From contig NZ_DASZBH010000006.1 in assembly GCF_035944355.1 (NCBI RefSeq), positions 1 through 64,000 on the forward strand: DNA of 64,000 bases, given 5' to 3'. Positions 8,203 through 17,759 of this stretch are shown here, one piece after another (position 1 is the first letter of the stretch; each line of letters starts with the position of its first letter). Under the pieces are notes generated by a model that was not told where the DNA came from, did not search any database, and saw nothing but the letters and a program-made list of their open reading frames with translations. This stretch comes from Frateuria_A sp035944355. GTDB lineage: Bacteria > Pseudomonadota > Gammaproteobacteria > Xanthomonadales > Rhodanobacteraceae. Position numbers and translations under genes: made by a program.

Positions 8203-10851
8203 ATGCGCCGTCATCTCTCCACCGCAATCTGCCTGGCCCTGGCCGGGTTCACTATGGCCCCGCTGGGCGCCGCGTCGGCCGCCGAGGCGCGGCTTACGAC
8301 GACGCAGTTGCCGCGTGGCGTGGTGCCCACGCACTACGACGTGGCGGTGACGCCGCATGCGGACAAGATGACGTTCGACGGGCAGGTGGCGATCACGCTG
8401 ACGGTGACCAAGTCGACCAGCTCGATCACGCTCAATGCGGCGGACCTGAGCTTCTCCAAGGTGTCGCTGACGCCGGAGAAGCTGAAGATCGCGGTTCCCG
8501 AGCCGAAGGTATCGGTGGATGAGAAAGCGCAGACCGCCACGTTCACCTTCGATCATCCGATTCCCGCCGGCACCTACCGCCTGGCGATGACCTACACCGG
8601 CAAGATCGGCACGCAGGCCAACGGCATCTTCGCGCTGGACTACGACACCAAGGCCGGCAAGAAGCGCGCGCTGTACACGCAGTTCGAGAACTCCGACGCG
8701 CGCCGCTTCATTCCCTCGTGGGACGAGCCCAACTACAAGGCCACCTTCACGCTGACGGCCACGGTGCCGAGCAACGAGATGGCGGTGAGCAACATGCCGA
8801 TCGCCTCGAAGAAGGATCTGGGCAACGGTCTGACCGAGGTGCATTTCGGGCAGTCGCCGAAGATGTCGACCTACCTCCTGTTCTTCGGCCTGGGCGACTT
8901 CGAGCGCGCCACCCTGAAGGCCGAGGGCGGTACCGAGATCGGCGTGATCACGCAGAAGGGCATGATCGACCAGGCCAAGTTCGCGCTGGATTCCTCCAAG
9001 CAGGTGCTGAAGGAATACAACGACTACTTCGGCGTGCCGTACCCGCTGCCCAAGCTGGACAACATCGCCGCGCCGGGCCAGAGCCAGTTCTTCTCGGCGA
9101 TGGAGAACTGGGGCGCAATCTTCACCTTCGAGTATTCGCTGCTGCTCAACCCGCAGATCTCCACGCAGCTGGACAAGCAGCGCGCGTTCAACGTCGCCGC
9201 GCACGAGATGGCGCACCAGTGGTTCGGCGACCTGGTGACCATGAGCTGGTGGGACGACCTGTGGCTCAACGAAGGCTTCGCCTCGTGGATGGCCTCGCGC
9301 ACCACGCAGAAGCTGCATCCGGAATGGCACACCGACCTCGACGCCGTCGGCGTGCGCGAAGGCGCCATGTCGCAGGACTCGGTCGCCACCACGCATCCCA
9401 TCGTGCAGCACGTGGAGACGGTGGAGCAGGCCAGCCAGGCGTTCGACGCGATCACCTATTCCAAGGGCGAGGCGGTGATCCACATGCTGGAAGGCTACGT
9501 GGGCGAGGACGCCTGGCGCACCGGCGTGCGCAACTACATCAAGGCGCACGAGCACGGCAACACGGTATCGGACGACCTGTGGAAGTCGGTGCAGGCCGCG
9601 GCCGGCAAGCCGATCACGCAGATCGCGCACGACTTCACGCTGCAGCCGGGCATCCCGCTGATCGAGGTGCGTGCGGCCGCCTGCTCCAACGGCAAGACGG
9701 AGATCGCGCTGCGCCAGGGCGAGTTCACCCGTGACCGGCCGAACAAGACGCCGCTGCACTGGCACGTGCCGGTGATCGCCAAGACGGTGGCCGGCAAGGA
9801 AGTGCGCATGGTGGTCGACGGCAAGGCCACGCTGAGCGTGCCGGGCTGCGGTCCGGTGCTGGTCAACGCCGGCCAGACGGGCTACTACCGCACGCTGTAC
9901 GCGCAGAACAACTTCGACGCTCTGAAGGGCCAGTTTGCGAAGCTCGCTCCGATCGACCAGCTCGGCCTGCTGGGCGACACCTGGGCGCTGGGCATGGCCG
10001 GCAATGAGCCGGTGTCCAACGTGCTGGCGCTGATCACGGCCACCCCGGCCGACGCCGACCCGCAGGTGTGGGCCGAAGTGGCCGGCTATCTGTCGGCGCT
10101 GGACAACTACTACCGCGGCGACCAGGCCCGCCAGCAGCGCCTGCGCACGTTCGCGCTGGCCCAGTTGCACCCGGTGTTCGCCAAGATCGGCTGGGAAGCC
10201 AAGGCCGGCGAGAGCGTGCCGACCGCCAACCTGCGCATGCAGCTGATCGGCGTGATGGCCGACCTGGGCGACCAGCAGGTGATCGGCGAGGCCCGTCGCC
10301 GCTTCGCCGCGCAGAAGACCGACCCGGCCGCCTTGCCGGTGGCGCTGCGCAAGACCGTCACCGCGATCGTCGCCCAGCACGCCGACGAAGCCACTTGGGA
10401 TCACCTGCACGCGCAGGCCAAGGCCGAGACCACGCCGCTGATCAAGGACCAGCTCTACAGCATGCTCTCGATCCCCGAGAACGATGCGCTGGCCCAGCGC
10501 GCGCTGGAACTGGCGCTCACCGGCGAGCCGGGCGCCACCAACAGCGCCGGCATGATCCGCGCGGTGGGCTACCGCCATCCGGAGATGGCGTTCGACTTCG
10601 CCGTGGCGCACAAGGACCAGGTGGACAAGCTGGTCGACGCCCAGTCCGCTACCCGCTACTACCCCGCGATCGGCGCCGGCTCGACCAAGCCGGAAATGAT
10701 CCAGAAGATCCAGGACTACGCGCAGAAGTACATCGCGCCGACCTCCCGCCGCGTGGCCGACCAGGTCATCGCCAACATCAAGTACCGCATGATGATCCGC
10801 CAGGATCGTCTGCCGTCCATCGACGAGTGGCTGGAGAAGCATTCGGGCTGA
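8203..10851 (+). CDS. exported M1-family metallo-aminopeptidase
   Basis: An 882-residue gluzincin aminopeptidase that removes N-terminal residues from peptides. The zinc site is HEMAHQW at 334-340 with the third ligand E357 in LNEGFA, giving the HExxH-x18-E pattern. The substrate-binding loop is SAMEN at 298-302 (GxMEN family motif). An ERAP1-type C-terminal helical domain follows. The first ~28 residues (MRRHLSTAICLALAG...ASAAEA) are a signal peptide, so the enzyme is periplasmic or secreted, unlike cytosolic E. coli PepN. ATG 8203 is chosen because the signal peptide begins there. A strong terminator follows. Confidence 0.95.
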   Translation: MRRHLSTAICLALAGFTMAPLGAASAAEARLTTTQLPRGVVPTHYDVAVTPHADKMTFDGQVAITLTVTKSTSSITLNAADLSFSKVSLTPEKLKIAVPEPKVSVDEKAQTATFTFDHPIPAGTYRLAMTYTGKIGTQANGIFALDYDTKAGKKRALYTQFENSDARRFIPSWDEPNYKATFTLTATVPSNEMAVSNMPIASKKDLGNGLTEVHFGQSPKMSTYLLFFGLGDFERATLKAEGGTEIGVITQKGMIDQAKFALDSSKQVLKEYNDYFGVPYPLPKLDNIAAPGQSQFFSAMENWGAIFTFEYSLLLNPQISTQLDKQRAFNVAAHEMAHQWFGDLVTMSWWDDLWLNEGFASWMASRTTQKLHPEWHTDLDAVGVREGAMSQDSVATTHPIVQHVETVEQASQAFDAITYSKGEAVIHMLEGYVGEDAWRTGVRNYIKAHEHGNTVSDDLWKSVQAAAGKPITQIAHDFTLQPGIPLIEVRAAACSNGKTEIALRQGEFTRDRPNKTPLHWHVPVIAKTVAGKEVRMVVDGKATLSVPGCGPVLVNAGQTGYYRTLYAQNNFDALKGQFAKLAPIDQLGLLGDTWALGMAGNEPVSNVLALITATPADADPQVWAEVAGYLSALDNYYRGDQARQQRLRTFALAQLHPVFAKIGWEAKAGESVPTANLRMQLIGVMADLGDQQVIGEARRRFAAQKTDPAALPVALRKTVTAIVAQHADEATWDHLHAQAKAETTPLIKDQLYSMLSIPENDALAQRALELALTGEPGATNSAGMIRAVGYRHPEMAFDFAVAHKDQVDKLVDAQSATRYYPAIGAGSTKPEMIQKIQDYAQKYIAPTSRRVADQVIANIKYRMMIRQDRLPSIDEWLEKHSG

Positions 10852-10876
10852 GGCAGGACGCACGCTGCAAGGAACG

Positions 10877-10902
10877 AGGCCCCGCATCGCGGGGCCTTTT
10901 TC
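10877..10902 (+). terminator. rho-independent terminator of the M1 aminopeptidase gene
   Basis: A perfect 9-bp stem (AGGCCCCGC / GCGGGGCCT) with a three-base loop is followed by a T run at 10897-10901. It lies 25 bases after the aminopeptidase stop codon. Confidence 0.9.
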
Positions 10903-11226
10903 TTGCGCGCCGGCCATGGAGCAGGCCGCTGGCGGATGCGAGCTCGCGGGCCAGCCGCCGAGATCGTTCGGATCGATCCGGTTGCGACGGCAGGCATCGA
11001 TAGGTTTCATCGAACGGCATGACCTCTGACCCTGGCCGGTAACCGTGCAGGGCATACGCTGCATGCGCCATCTGGTGGATGGCCTTCACCGATCGGATGG
11101 CAGGGCGGCGCCGGTGCCTGGTATCAGCCATGCGCTGGACAGGCAGGCCGTTCAGTCCCCATGGGCATCGGGCCAAACCCCTGGCCCTCCATGGGTTCTC
11201 CACATCGATGAGAAGCAGGTATCCCC
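10903..11226. other. leader region upstream of the first small exported protein; no gene seen
   Basis: There is no convincing coding sequence in these 324 bases. The part from about 11017 to 11226 resembles the region upstream of the second paralogue (about 11855-12065). Shared words in the same order are a CTCTGACCC/CTTCTGACCC block, an ATACGCT block, CCAAACCCCTGG and a CCACATCGA block close to the start codon. The conserved spacing suggests a duplicated promoter/leader; no canonical -35/-10 pair could be fixed. Confidence 0.55.
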
Positions 11227-11616
11227 ATGAACGCATCCTTCTCGACCCAGGCGGGCGTACCCCGCCGGGCAGCGTTGCGGAAGCTGGCCCGGGTGGCGGC
11301 CGTTGGCGTCTGTGCAGCGGCGGTCTGCGCCGCGACCCTGGCCGATGAGCAGACGACCGGCAGGGTGTTCGGCAATGCGCCGGCCGGCAGTTCGGTAGTG
11401 ATCCGCAGCGACTTTGGGCTCCAGCGCGAGGTGCCGGTGGACGCCGCCGGCCGCTACATGGCCAGTTGGCTGCCGGTGGGCGTCTACACGGTTACGGCGA
11501 TGGCGAACGGCAAGGCCCTCGTCGAGCACCAGGGCGTCCCGATACTGGTAGACCGTGGCTCCAGGGTGGACTTCGCCTGCACGCTGGGGCGCTGTTCGCA
11601 GATGGCGCAGAGGTAG
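11227..11616 (+). CDS. small exported carboxypeptidase-regulatory-like protein, copy 1
   Basis: This 129-residue product has an N-terminal basic region and a hydrophobic segment (VAAVGVCAAAVCAATLA), consistent with a signal peptide. One beta-sandwich of the CarboxypepD_reg/Cna-B-like type follows: TTGRVFGNAPAGSSVVIRS, REVPVDAAGRYMASWLPVG, YTVTAMANGK. The same module forms the N-terminus of Oar-like TonB-dependent receptors in this order, but here it stands alone. A paralogue lies 449 bp downstream. The C-terminal tail differs, carrying two cysteines (ACTLGRC). The function is unknown. Confidence 0.75.
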   Translation: MNASFSTQAGVPRRAALRKLARVAAVGVCAAAVCAATLADEQTTGRVFGNAPAGSSVVIRSDFGLQREVPVDAAGRYMASWLPVGVYTVTAMANGKALVEHQGVPILVDRGSRVDFACTLGRCSQMAQR

Positions 11617-12065
11617 GCGGCGCGCGCGTCCTGTAGGGCAAGCGCGGCCGCTGACGAGGGACCGAGCGGTAGTGCCGTGTGATGCCCCGCCAAGGGCGTC
11701 CCCATCCGCCCGGCGGCCCTTCCCCCGCGTTCGCGGGGGAAGGATCCCGAAGGGCGGATGGGGAGATCGTGCGTTGAACTCACTCCCAGGCGCCTCCTCC
11801 AGCACCCGCCGGGAAGTCCGGAAGCGCGATGCGGCGACACGCGCTTCATGCAAAGGGTGACTTCTGACCCATCGGCGACCGGCCTGTGTCGGATACGCTA
11901 TGCACGGTTCCGGAAAGCTCCCCCCAAGCGGCCGGAACCACGGACGGTCCCTCGCCTGGCGTTCAACCTGCCGGCTTGCCGAACCTTCCACTGATCCTAG
12001 GGCGCAACGCCAAACCCCTGGCGGCCCGCGGCTCTCCCACATCGAACCAAAAGAAGGTAACCCAA
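11617..12065. other. intergenic region with a palindromic repeat and a duplicated leader; no gene seen
   Basis: These 449 bases contain a long composite palindrome (11700-11763, listed separately) and, from about 11855, a leader similar to that of the upstream paralogue. I see no coding sequence with family support. Confidence 0.6.
11700..11763. repeat. composite palindromic repeat, CCCCATCCGCCC family
   Basis: Outer arms CCCCATCCGCCC (11700-11711) and GGGCGGATGGGG (11752-11763) are perfectly complementary. They enclose an inner hairpin CCTTCCCCCGCG / CGCGGGGGAAGG with a two-base loop. A related copy sits at 45031-45157. Extragenic palindromes of this composition are widespread in Xanthomonadales. 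Mobilisation or a transcript-stabilising role is possible but not shown here. Confidence 0.8.
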
Positions 12066-12401
12066 ATGAAGAAGCTCAACTCGATGGTCGCGGCCTTCGC
12101 GGTCTGCGGTCTGCTCGGCTCCGTCGCGGCGTACGCACAGGCCACGGCCGGCGATGTTTTCGGCAAGGCGCCGGCAGGCGACACGGTCTTCGCGAAGAAC
12201 ACGAGCAACGCCACCCAGCGCGAGGTGAAGGTCGATGACAAGGGCCGCTATTCGATCCGCTCGCTGCCGGCGGGCGTCTACGACGTCACGCTGATGGAGA
12301 ACGGCAAGCCGGTCGTCAAGCACGCCAACGTGCCGGTGGTGGTAGGCCGTGGCATCAAGGTCGATCTCAACGCTTCGGCCTCGGGCACGGGCCAGCAGTA
12401 A
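12066..12401 (+). CDS. small exported carboxypeptidase-regulatory-like protein, copy 2
   Basis: A 111-residue paralogue of the product of 11227-11616. A clear signal peptide (MKKLNSMVAAFAVCGLLGS...AYAQA) precedes one beta-sandwich module: GDVFGKAPAGDTVFAKN, REVKVDDKGRYSIRSLPAG, YDVTLMENGKPVVKHANVP. The start ATG follows an AAGAAGGTAA ribosome binding site. The two copies share the VFG(N/K)APAG core and the REV...GRY...LP(V/A)GVY frame. It resembles the detached N-terminal extension of Oar-type receptors. A periplasmic or secreted location is likely; the function is unknown. Confidence 0.8.
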   Translation: MKKLNSMVAAFAVCGLLGSVAAYAQATAGDVFGKAPAGDTVFAKNTSNATQREVKVDDKGRYSIRSLPAGVYDVTLMENGKPVVKHANVPVVVGRGIKVDLNASASGTGQQ

Positions 12402-12431
12402 GCGCGGTCCAGCTCGGAGCGGGTGACTCAC

Positions 12432-12466
12432 AAAAAAGCCCGGCGCCTTTCGGCGCCGGGCTTTTC
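12432..12466. terminator. bidirectional rho-independent terminator
   Basis: A perfect 10-bp stem GCCCGGCGCC / GGCGCCGGGC with loop TTTC has an A run on the left and a T run on the right. It lies between two convergent genes, the small exported protein and the thiolase, and can serve both. Confidence 0.92.
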
Positions 12467-12500
12467 CTTTGAGAAAGCGCGGGCGGCCCGCGCCTCCGGC

Positions 12501-13706
<1,206 letters not shown>

Positions 13707-13733
13707 GGCTTATCGTCCGAATGGAGTGGAAAC

Positions 13734-13897
13734 GGGGAACAGGGAACGGGGAACGTGCGGCTGGCGCTTGCGTGGGCTGCCTGATCGAACGTCGCGTTCT
13801 CGTGCCCTCCAATCAAAAAGCGGTTCGGGAACCGGGCCGGGGCAGGGCGGCGACCGCAAGGCTTGCTGCAGTTCGCACGTTCCCTGGTCCCCGTTCC
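13734..13897. repeat. GGGAACGGGGAAC-type inverted repeat element, copy 1
   Basis: The left arm (13734-13757) is built of GGGGAAC/AGGGAAC units and ends in GTG. The right arm (13876-13897) is its near inverted complement (CACGTTCCC...CCCCGTTCC). About 118 bases lie between them with no gene. A second element of the same design lies at 27465-27594. The shared arms and intergenic location suggest a dispersed non-autonomous element. Confidence 0.75.
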
Positions 13898-13912
13898 ACG
13901 ATCCCCACCTCG

Positions 13913-16327
13913 TCAGTTCCTGAGCGGCTTGCCGGTGGCCATGGTGTGGGCGATGCGGGCCTGGGTCTTCTCGGTCTTGGCCAGCTCCACGAAGTGCTTG
14001 CGCTCGAGCTTGAGCAGCCAGGCTTCGTCCACCAGCGAACCGCGCTCGATGCCGCCGCCGCAGAGGGTGTCGGCGATGCGGCTGGCGATCGCCACGTCGT
14101 GCTCGGAAGCGAAGTAGCCGGCCTGCAGGTTGACCAGCGAGGCCTTGAAGGTCGCCGTGCCGGTGTCGCCGGCGACCGGAATCGCGCGAGCGGGCAGGGG
14201 GGGCCGCCAGCCGCTCTCGGCCAGCGCCGAGGCGACCTGCTTGGCCACGTAGAGCAGTTCGTAGGCGTTGAAAACGACCACGTCGCTCTCGCGCAGCAGG
14301 CCGAGCTGCTTGGCTTCCAGCGCGCTGCCGGACACCTTGGCCATCGCCACCGTCTCGAACACCTTCTTGAGCGATTCGAACGGATCGGCCGGGTTGCCGT
14401 TGGCGGCGCGCACGGCCAGCTCCTTGAGGCCGCCGCCGGCCGGCAACAGGCCCACGCCGGCCTCTACCAGGCCGATGTAGCTTTCCAGCGCGGCCACCGT
14501 TCGGGCCGAGTGCATCTGGAATTCGCAACCGCCGCCCAGGCACAGGCCGCGCACCGCGGCGACCACCGGCACGAGCGCGTGCTTGATGCGCATGCTGGTG
14601 CGCTGGAAGTTGGCGACCATCGCCTCGAAGGCGTCGAACTTGCCGTCCTTCAACAGGCCCAGCGCGCCCTTGAGGTCGGCGCCGGCCGAGAACGGCTCGC
14701 CGGTCTGCCAGATCACCATCGCCCTGAGCTTTTCCTCGGCGATGCCGACGGCGTGCTGGATGCCGTCGAGCACCTGGTCGTTCACCGTGTTCATCTTGGT
14801 CTTGAACGAGAGGATGCCCACGCCGTCGTCGCCCAGCGTCCACAGGCGCACGCCATCGTTCTCCCACACGGTCGTGCCCTGGTCGAACTTCTCGCCCAGG
14901 ATCGCGTCGGGGAAGAGCTGGCGCGCGTAGACCGTATGCGTGGAGCGCGGCTCGTCGGTGTTCGACGCGGCCGAGTACGAGCCGGCCTTGCCGTGCACGC
15001 CGTTGCGTCCGTCGGTGACCCACGCAGGCAATGGCGCGGCGCTCATCGCCTTGCCGGCCTGGATGTCTTCGGCGATCCAGCCGGCGACCTGCTGCCAGCC
15101 GGCGGCCTGCCAGGTCTCGAAGGGACCCAGCTTCCAGCCGTAGCCCCAGCGGATGGCGAAGTCGACGTCGCGCGCCGTGTCGGCGATGTCGGCCAGGTGG
15201 TAGGCGGTGTAGTGGAAGAGATCGCGGAAGATCGCCCACAGGAACTGCGCCTGCGGGTCGCTCGACGCGCGCAGCTTGGCGAACTTCTCGGCGGGGTCCT
15301 TGATGGCGAGGATGGCGGCCACTTCGTCCGAGGCCTGCTGCGATGCAGGCTGGTAGTCGGGCTCTTGTGAGGAGTCCGGCCATGGATGGCCGGAGTTTTG
15401 CGCAGGACTGCGCAACACAAGAATGTCTTTGCCCACCTTCTTGTAGAAGCCGGCGCCGGTCTTCTGGCCCAGCGCGCCCTTGTCGATCAGCGCCTGCAGC
15501 ACGGCCGGCGTCTTGAAGTAGGCATGCCACGGATCGTCCGCCAGCGTGTCGCCCATGGTCTTGATCACGTGCACCATGGTGTCCAGGCCGACCACGTCGG
15601 CCGTGCGGTAGGTGGCGCTCTTGGGCCGTCCGATCGCAGGTCCGGTCAGCGCATCGACCGTGTCGAAGCCGAGCTTGAACTGCTCGGTGTGGTGCATGGT
15701 GGCCAGCATCGAGAACACGCCGATGCGGTTGCCGATGAAGTTCGGCGTGTCCTTGGCGATGACCACGCCCTTGCCCACCGTCGTGGCAAGGAAGGCTTCG
15801 AGGCCTTCGACCACGCTGGCGTCGGTGAGCTTCGTCGGAATCAGCTCGACCAGATGCATGTAGCGCGGCGGATTGAAGAAATGCACGCCGCAGAAGCGGT
15901 GGCGCATCTCTTCCGGCAGCGCCTCGGCCAGGGTGTTGATCGACAGGCCCGAGGTGTTGGAGGCGATCACCGCCGTCTTCGAGAGGTGCGAGGCGATTTT
16001 CTTATAGAGATCGAGCTTCCAGTCCATCCGTTCGGCGATCGCCTCGATGACCAGGTCCACTTCCTTCAGGTGATCGAGGTCTTCGTCATAGTTGGCCGGG
16101 ATGATCGCCGCAGCCAGGTTCTTGTCGGCGAGCGGGGCGGGCGAGAGCTTCTTCAGGTTCTCGATGGCCTTGAGCGCGATGCCGCTCTTGGGCCCCTCCT
16201 TGGCGGGCAGGTCGAACAGCACGGTCTCGACGCCGGCATTGGTCAGGTGCGCGGCGATCTGCGCGCCCATGACGCCGGCGCCGAGGACCGCAGCCTTGCG
16301 GATGCGTAGGGCGGGGATGGCAGTCAT
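13913..16327 (-). CDS. fadN: FadN-type 3-hydroxyacyl-CoA dehydrogenase / enoyl-CoA hydratase
   Basis: An 804-residue bifunctional beta-oxidation enzyme. The dehydrogenase comes first: Rossmann motif VLGAGVMGAQIAAHL at residues 14-28, catalytic-region H149 in VHFFNPPRYMHLVE, and DTPNFIGNRIG. The enoyl-CoA hydratase/isomerase fold is C-terminal: SAGADLKGAL, RGLCLGGGCEFQMHS, and GLVEAGVGLLPAGGG carrying the catalytic glutamate. This order is opposite to E. coli FadB/FadJ and matches Bacillus FadN. ATG 16327 follows a GGAGAG ribosome binding site; upstream in-frame starts lack one. Regulation by the adjacent TetR gene is likely. Confidence 0.93.
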   Translation of the reverse strand: MTAIPALRIRKAAVLGAGVMGAQIAAHLTNAGVETVLFDLPAKEGPKSGIALKAIENLKKLSPAPLADKNLAAAIIPANYDEDLDHLKEVDLVIEAIAERMDWKLDLYKKIASHLSKTAVIASNTSGLSINTLAEALPEEMRHRFCGVHFFNPPRYMHLVELIPTKLTDASVVEGLEAFLATTVGKGVVIAKDTPNFIGNRIGVFSMLATMHHTEQFKLGFDTVDALTGPAIGRPKSATYRTADVVGLDTMVHVIKTMGDTLADDPWHAYFKTPAVLQALIDKGALGQKTGAGFYKKVGKDILVLRSPAQNSGHPWPDSSQEPDYQPASQQASDEVAAILAIKDPAEKFAKLRASSDPQAQFLWAIFRDLFHYTAYHLADIADTARDVDFAIRWGYGWKLGPFETWQAAGWQQVAGWIAEDIQAGKAMSAAPLPAWVTDGRNGVHGKAGSYSAASNTDEPRSTHTVYARQLFPDAILGEKFDQGTTVWENDGVRLWTLGDDGVGILSFKTKMNTVNDQVLDGIQHAVGIAEEKLRAMVIWQTGEPFSAGADLKGALGLLKDGKFDAFEAMVANFQRTSMRIKHALVPVVAAVRGLCLGGGCEFQMHSARTVAALESYIGLVEAGVGLLPAGGGLKELAVRAANGNPADPFESLKKVFETVAMAKVSGSALEAKQLGLLRESDVVVFNAYELLYVAKQVASALAESGWRPPLPARAIPVAGDTGTATFKASLVNLQAGYFASEHDVAIASRIADTLCGGGIERGSLVDEAWLLKLERKHFVELAKTEKTQARIAHTMATGKPLRN

Positions 16328-16364
16328 TGCTCTCTCCATATCGAACGGGATGGGAAACAAGGCG

Positions 16365-16445
16365 CGTCATTCCCACGGAAGCGGGAATCCATCCGGCTCC
16401 GATGCCCGGAGGCCAAAGTGGATTCCCGCAGTCGCGGGAATGACG
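16365..16445. repeat. palindromic repeat with CGTCATTCCC / GGGAATGACG ends
   Basis: Terminal arms CGTCATTCCC (16365-16374) and GGGAATGACG (16436-16445) are exact inverted complements. Inside each, a short GGGAATCCA / TGGATTCCC pair extends the symmetry. This is the ATTCCC...GGGAAT type of extragenic palindrome known from many proteobacteria. It sits between the TetR gene and the FadN-type gene. Confidence 0.8.
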
Positions 16446-16480
16446 CCAGTAGGGGTTGGTGTGTCATGCGGCAGGCCGGC

Positions 16481-17095
16481 TCATGGATGGCTCAGTCCCG
16501 CTGCGGCGAAGCGCACCAGGTGCGCGATGGTCTGCTCACGGTGGGCCGACTCGCTCACGTCGCTCTTGCGCTGGATCATGCCGAAGCCGGACATGGCGTG
16601 GGTCAGCGCGCCGGTGACCAGGTCGATACGCCAGTAGAGCTCTTCGCGGCTCAACTTGGGCAGCAAACGAGCGAACTCGGCGGTGAACTGCCGCATCACG
16701 TGGCCGTAGTTCTCGGAAAGGAACTGGCGCAGCGTGTCGTCGTGCTCGGCGAAGGCGCGCGCCAGTACGCGCATGAACAGTGAGCCGCTGCCGTCGCTGG
16801 AGAGCGCCAGGGCAGGGCGGATGAAGGCATCCAGCACGTCCTCGAGGGTGGTCTGCGGCTGGCCCGCGACCTTCGACAACGCGGCCAGTCGGTGAGTGTT
16901 CAGCGTATCCAGGCGGCGGCGGAAGACCTCTTCGACCAGCTTGTCCTTGGAGCCAAAGTGGTAGTTGACGGCCGCGAGGTTGACTCCGGCGGCGGCGGTC
17001 AATTGGCGCAACGACGCCCCATCGAAGCCGCGCTGGGCGAACAGCAGCTCGGCAGCAGTGAGGATGCGTTCCTTGGTCGAGGCGGAACTGTTCAC
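16481..17095 (-). CDS. TetR-family regulator, PsrA-like
   Basis: This 204-residue repressor has an N-terminal TetR helix-turn-helix: RILTAAELLFAQRGFDGAS and LRQLTAAAGVNLAAVNYHFGSK, close in pattern to Pseudomonas PsrA, a long-chain-fatty-acid-responsive repressor of beta-oxidation genes. Two operators of exactly the PsrA type lie just upstream (17122-17137 and 17164-17177). The GTG at 17095 is chosen as start; a TTG at 17125 would place the start inside the operator. The gene precedes fadN and fadA in the same orientation, so autoregulation and control of that module are expected. The ligand is not shown by the sequence. Confidence 0.88.
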   Translation of the reverse strand: MNSSASTKERILTAAELLFAQRGFDGASLRQLTAAAGVNLAAVNYHFGSKDKLVEEVFRRRLDTLNTHRLAALSKVAGQPQTTLEDVLDAFIRPALALSSDGSGSLFMRVLARAFAEHDDTLRQFLSENYGHVMRQFTAEFARLLPKLSREELYWRIDLVTGALTHAMSGFGMIQRKSDVSESAHREQTIAHLVRFAAAGLSHP

Positions 17096-17121
17096 GCGTG
17101 GGCTCGCTCGTCGGCAGGGAA

Positions 17122-17137
17122 TCAAACGATCGTTTGA
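17122..17137. promoter_or_regulatory. PsrA-type operator, proximal
   Basis: A perfect 16-bp palindrome TCAAACGATCGTTTGA containing CAAAC-N4-GTTTG, the published PsrA box form. It begins 27 bases upstream of the chosen GTG start of the TetR gene, where a bound repressor would block transcription or elongation. Confidence 0.8.
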
Positions 17138-17163
17138 GCATACGCGCGGGCGTTCCAGGGCGT

Positions 17164-17177
17164 CAAACGGGCGTTTG
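17164..17177. promoter_or_regulatory. PsrA-type operator, distal
   Basis: CAAACGGGCGTTTG, again CAAAC-N4-GTTTG. Its centre is 41 bp from that of the proximal site, about four helical turns, so both sites face the same side of the DNA. It lies between the TetR gene and the divergent ndk gene. Confidence 0.75.
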
Positions 17178-17325
17178 CTTTCACGCCCAGCCCGCTTGCG
17201 ATCAGGTTAGAATCTGTCAAACTTTCGTGAGCTAAATCCTCATTTCGTGTCGGATTTGGCTCTACATTGCTCGGCAAATGTGCCGATAGCCCACTCAGAT
17301 ACCAGTATTCCGGAGCAGACCGAAC

Positions 17326-17751
17326 ATGGCGCTGGAGCGCACCCTTTCCATTATCAAGCCCGATGCCGTTGCCAAGAACGTGATCGGCCAGATCTACGCC
17401 CGTTTCGAGCAGGCTGGCCTGAAGGTCATCGCCGCGAAGATGAAGCAGCTCTCGCGCAAGGAGGCCGAAGGCTTCTATGCGGTGCACAAGGAGCGCCCGT
17501 TCTTCAACGCGCTGGTCGAATTCATGATTTCCGGCCCGGTGATGATCCAGGTGCTGCAGGGCGAGGGCGCCATCGCGACGAACCGCGAGCTGATGGGCGC
17601 GACCAACCCGAAGGACGCCGCGCCGGGCACGATCCGCGCCGACTTCGCCGACTCGATCGACGCCAACGCGGTCCACGGCTCTGACGCCGCCGAGACCGCC
17701 AAGGTCGAGATCGCCTACTTCTTCCCGGAAACGGACGTCCTTCCTCGTTGA
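17326..17751 (+). CDS. ndk: nucleoside diphosphate kinase
   Basis: A 141-residue housekeeping enzyme that transfers the gamma phosphate of ATP to nucleoside diphosphates through a phosphohistidine. The catalytic H117 is in NAVHGSD. The N-terminus LERTLSIIKPDAV and the ATNPKDAAPGTIRADF loop are canonical. Length is normal. It is followed closely by rlmN, the usual neighbour in Xanthomonadales. Confidence 0.98.
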   Translation: MALERTLSIIKPDAVAKNVIGQIYARFEQAGLKVIAAKMKQLSRKEAEGFYAVHKERPFFNALVEFMISGPVMIQVLQGEGAIATNRELMGATNPKDAAPGTIRADFADSIDANAVHGSDAAETAKVEIAYFFPETDVLPR

Positions 17752-17759
17752 GACAAGTT

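Noticed and set aside
11717..11724. CCCTTCCC on the plus strand as a KOPS in the wrong orientation
   Set aside because: It is part of the composite palindromic repeat, which contains the word on both strands, and it is the GGGAAGGG variant; the octamer GGGCAGGG itself shows no exception by eye.
17095..17125. A TTG start at 17125 for the TetR regulator
   Set aside because: It would begin inside the operator palindrome and add ten residues without TetR similarity; the GTG at 17095 fits better.
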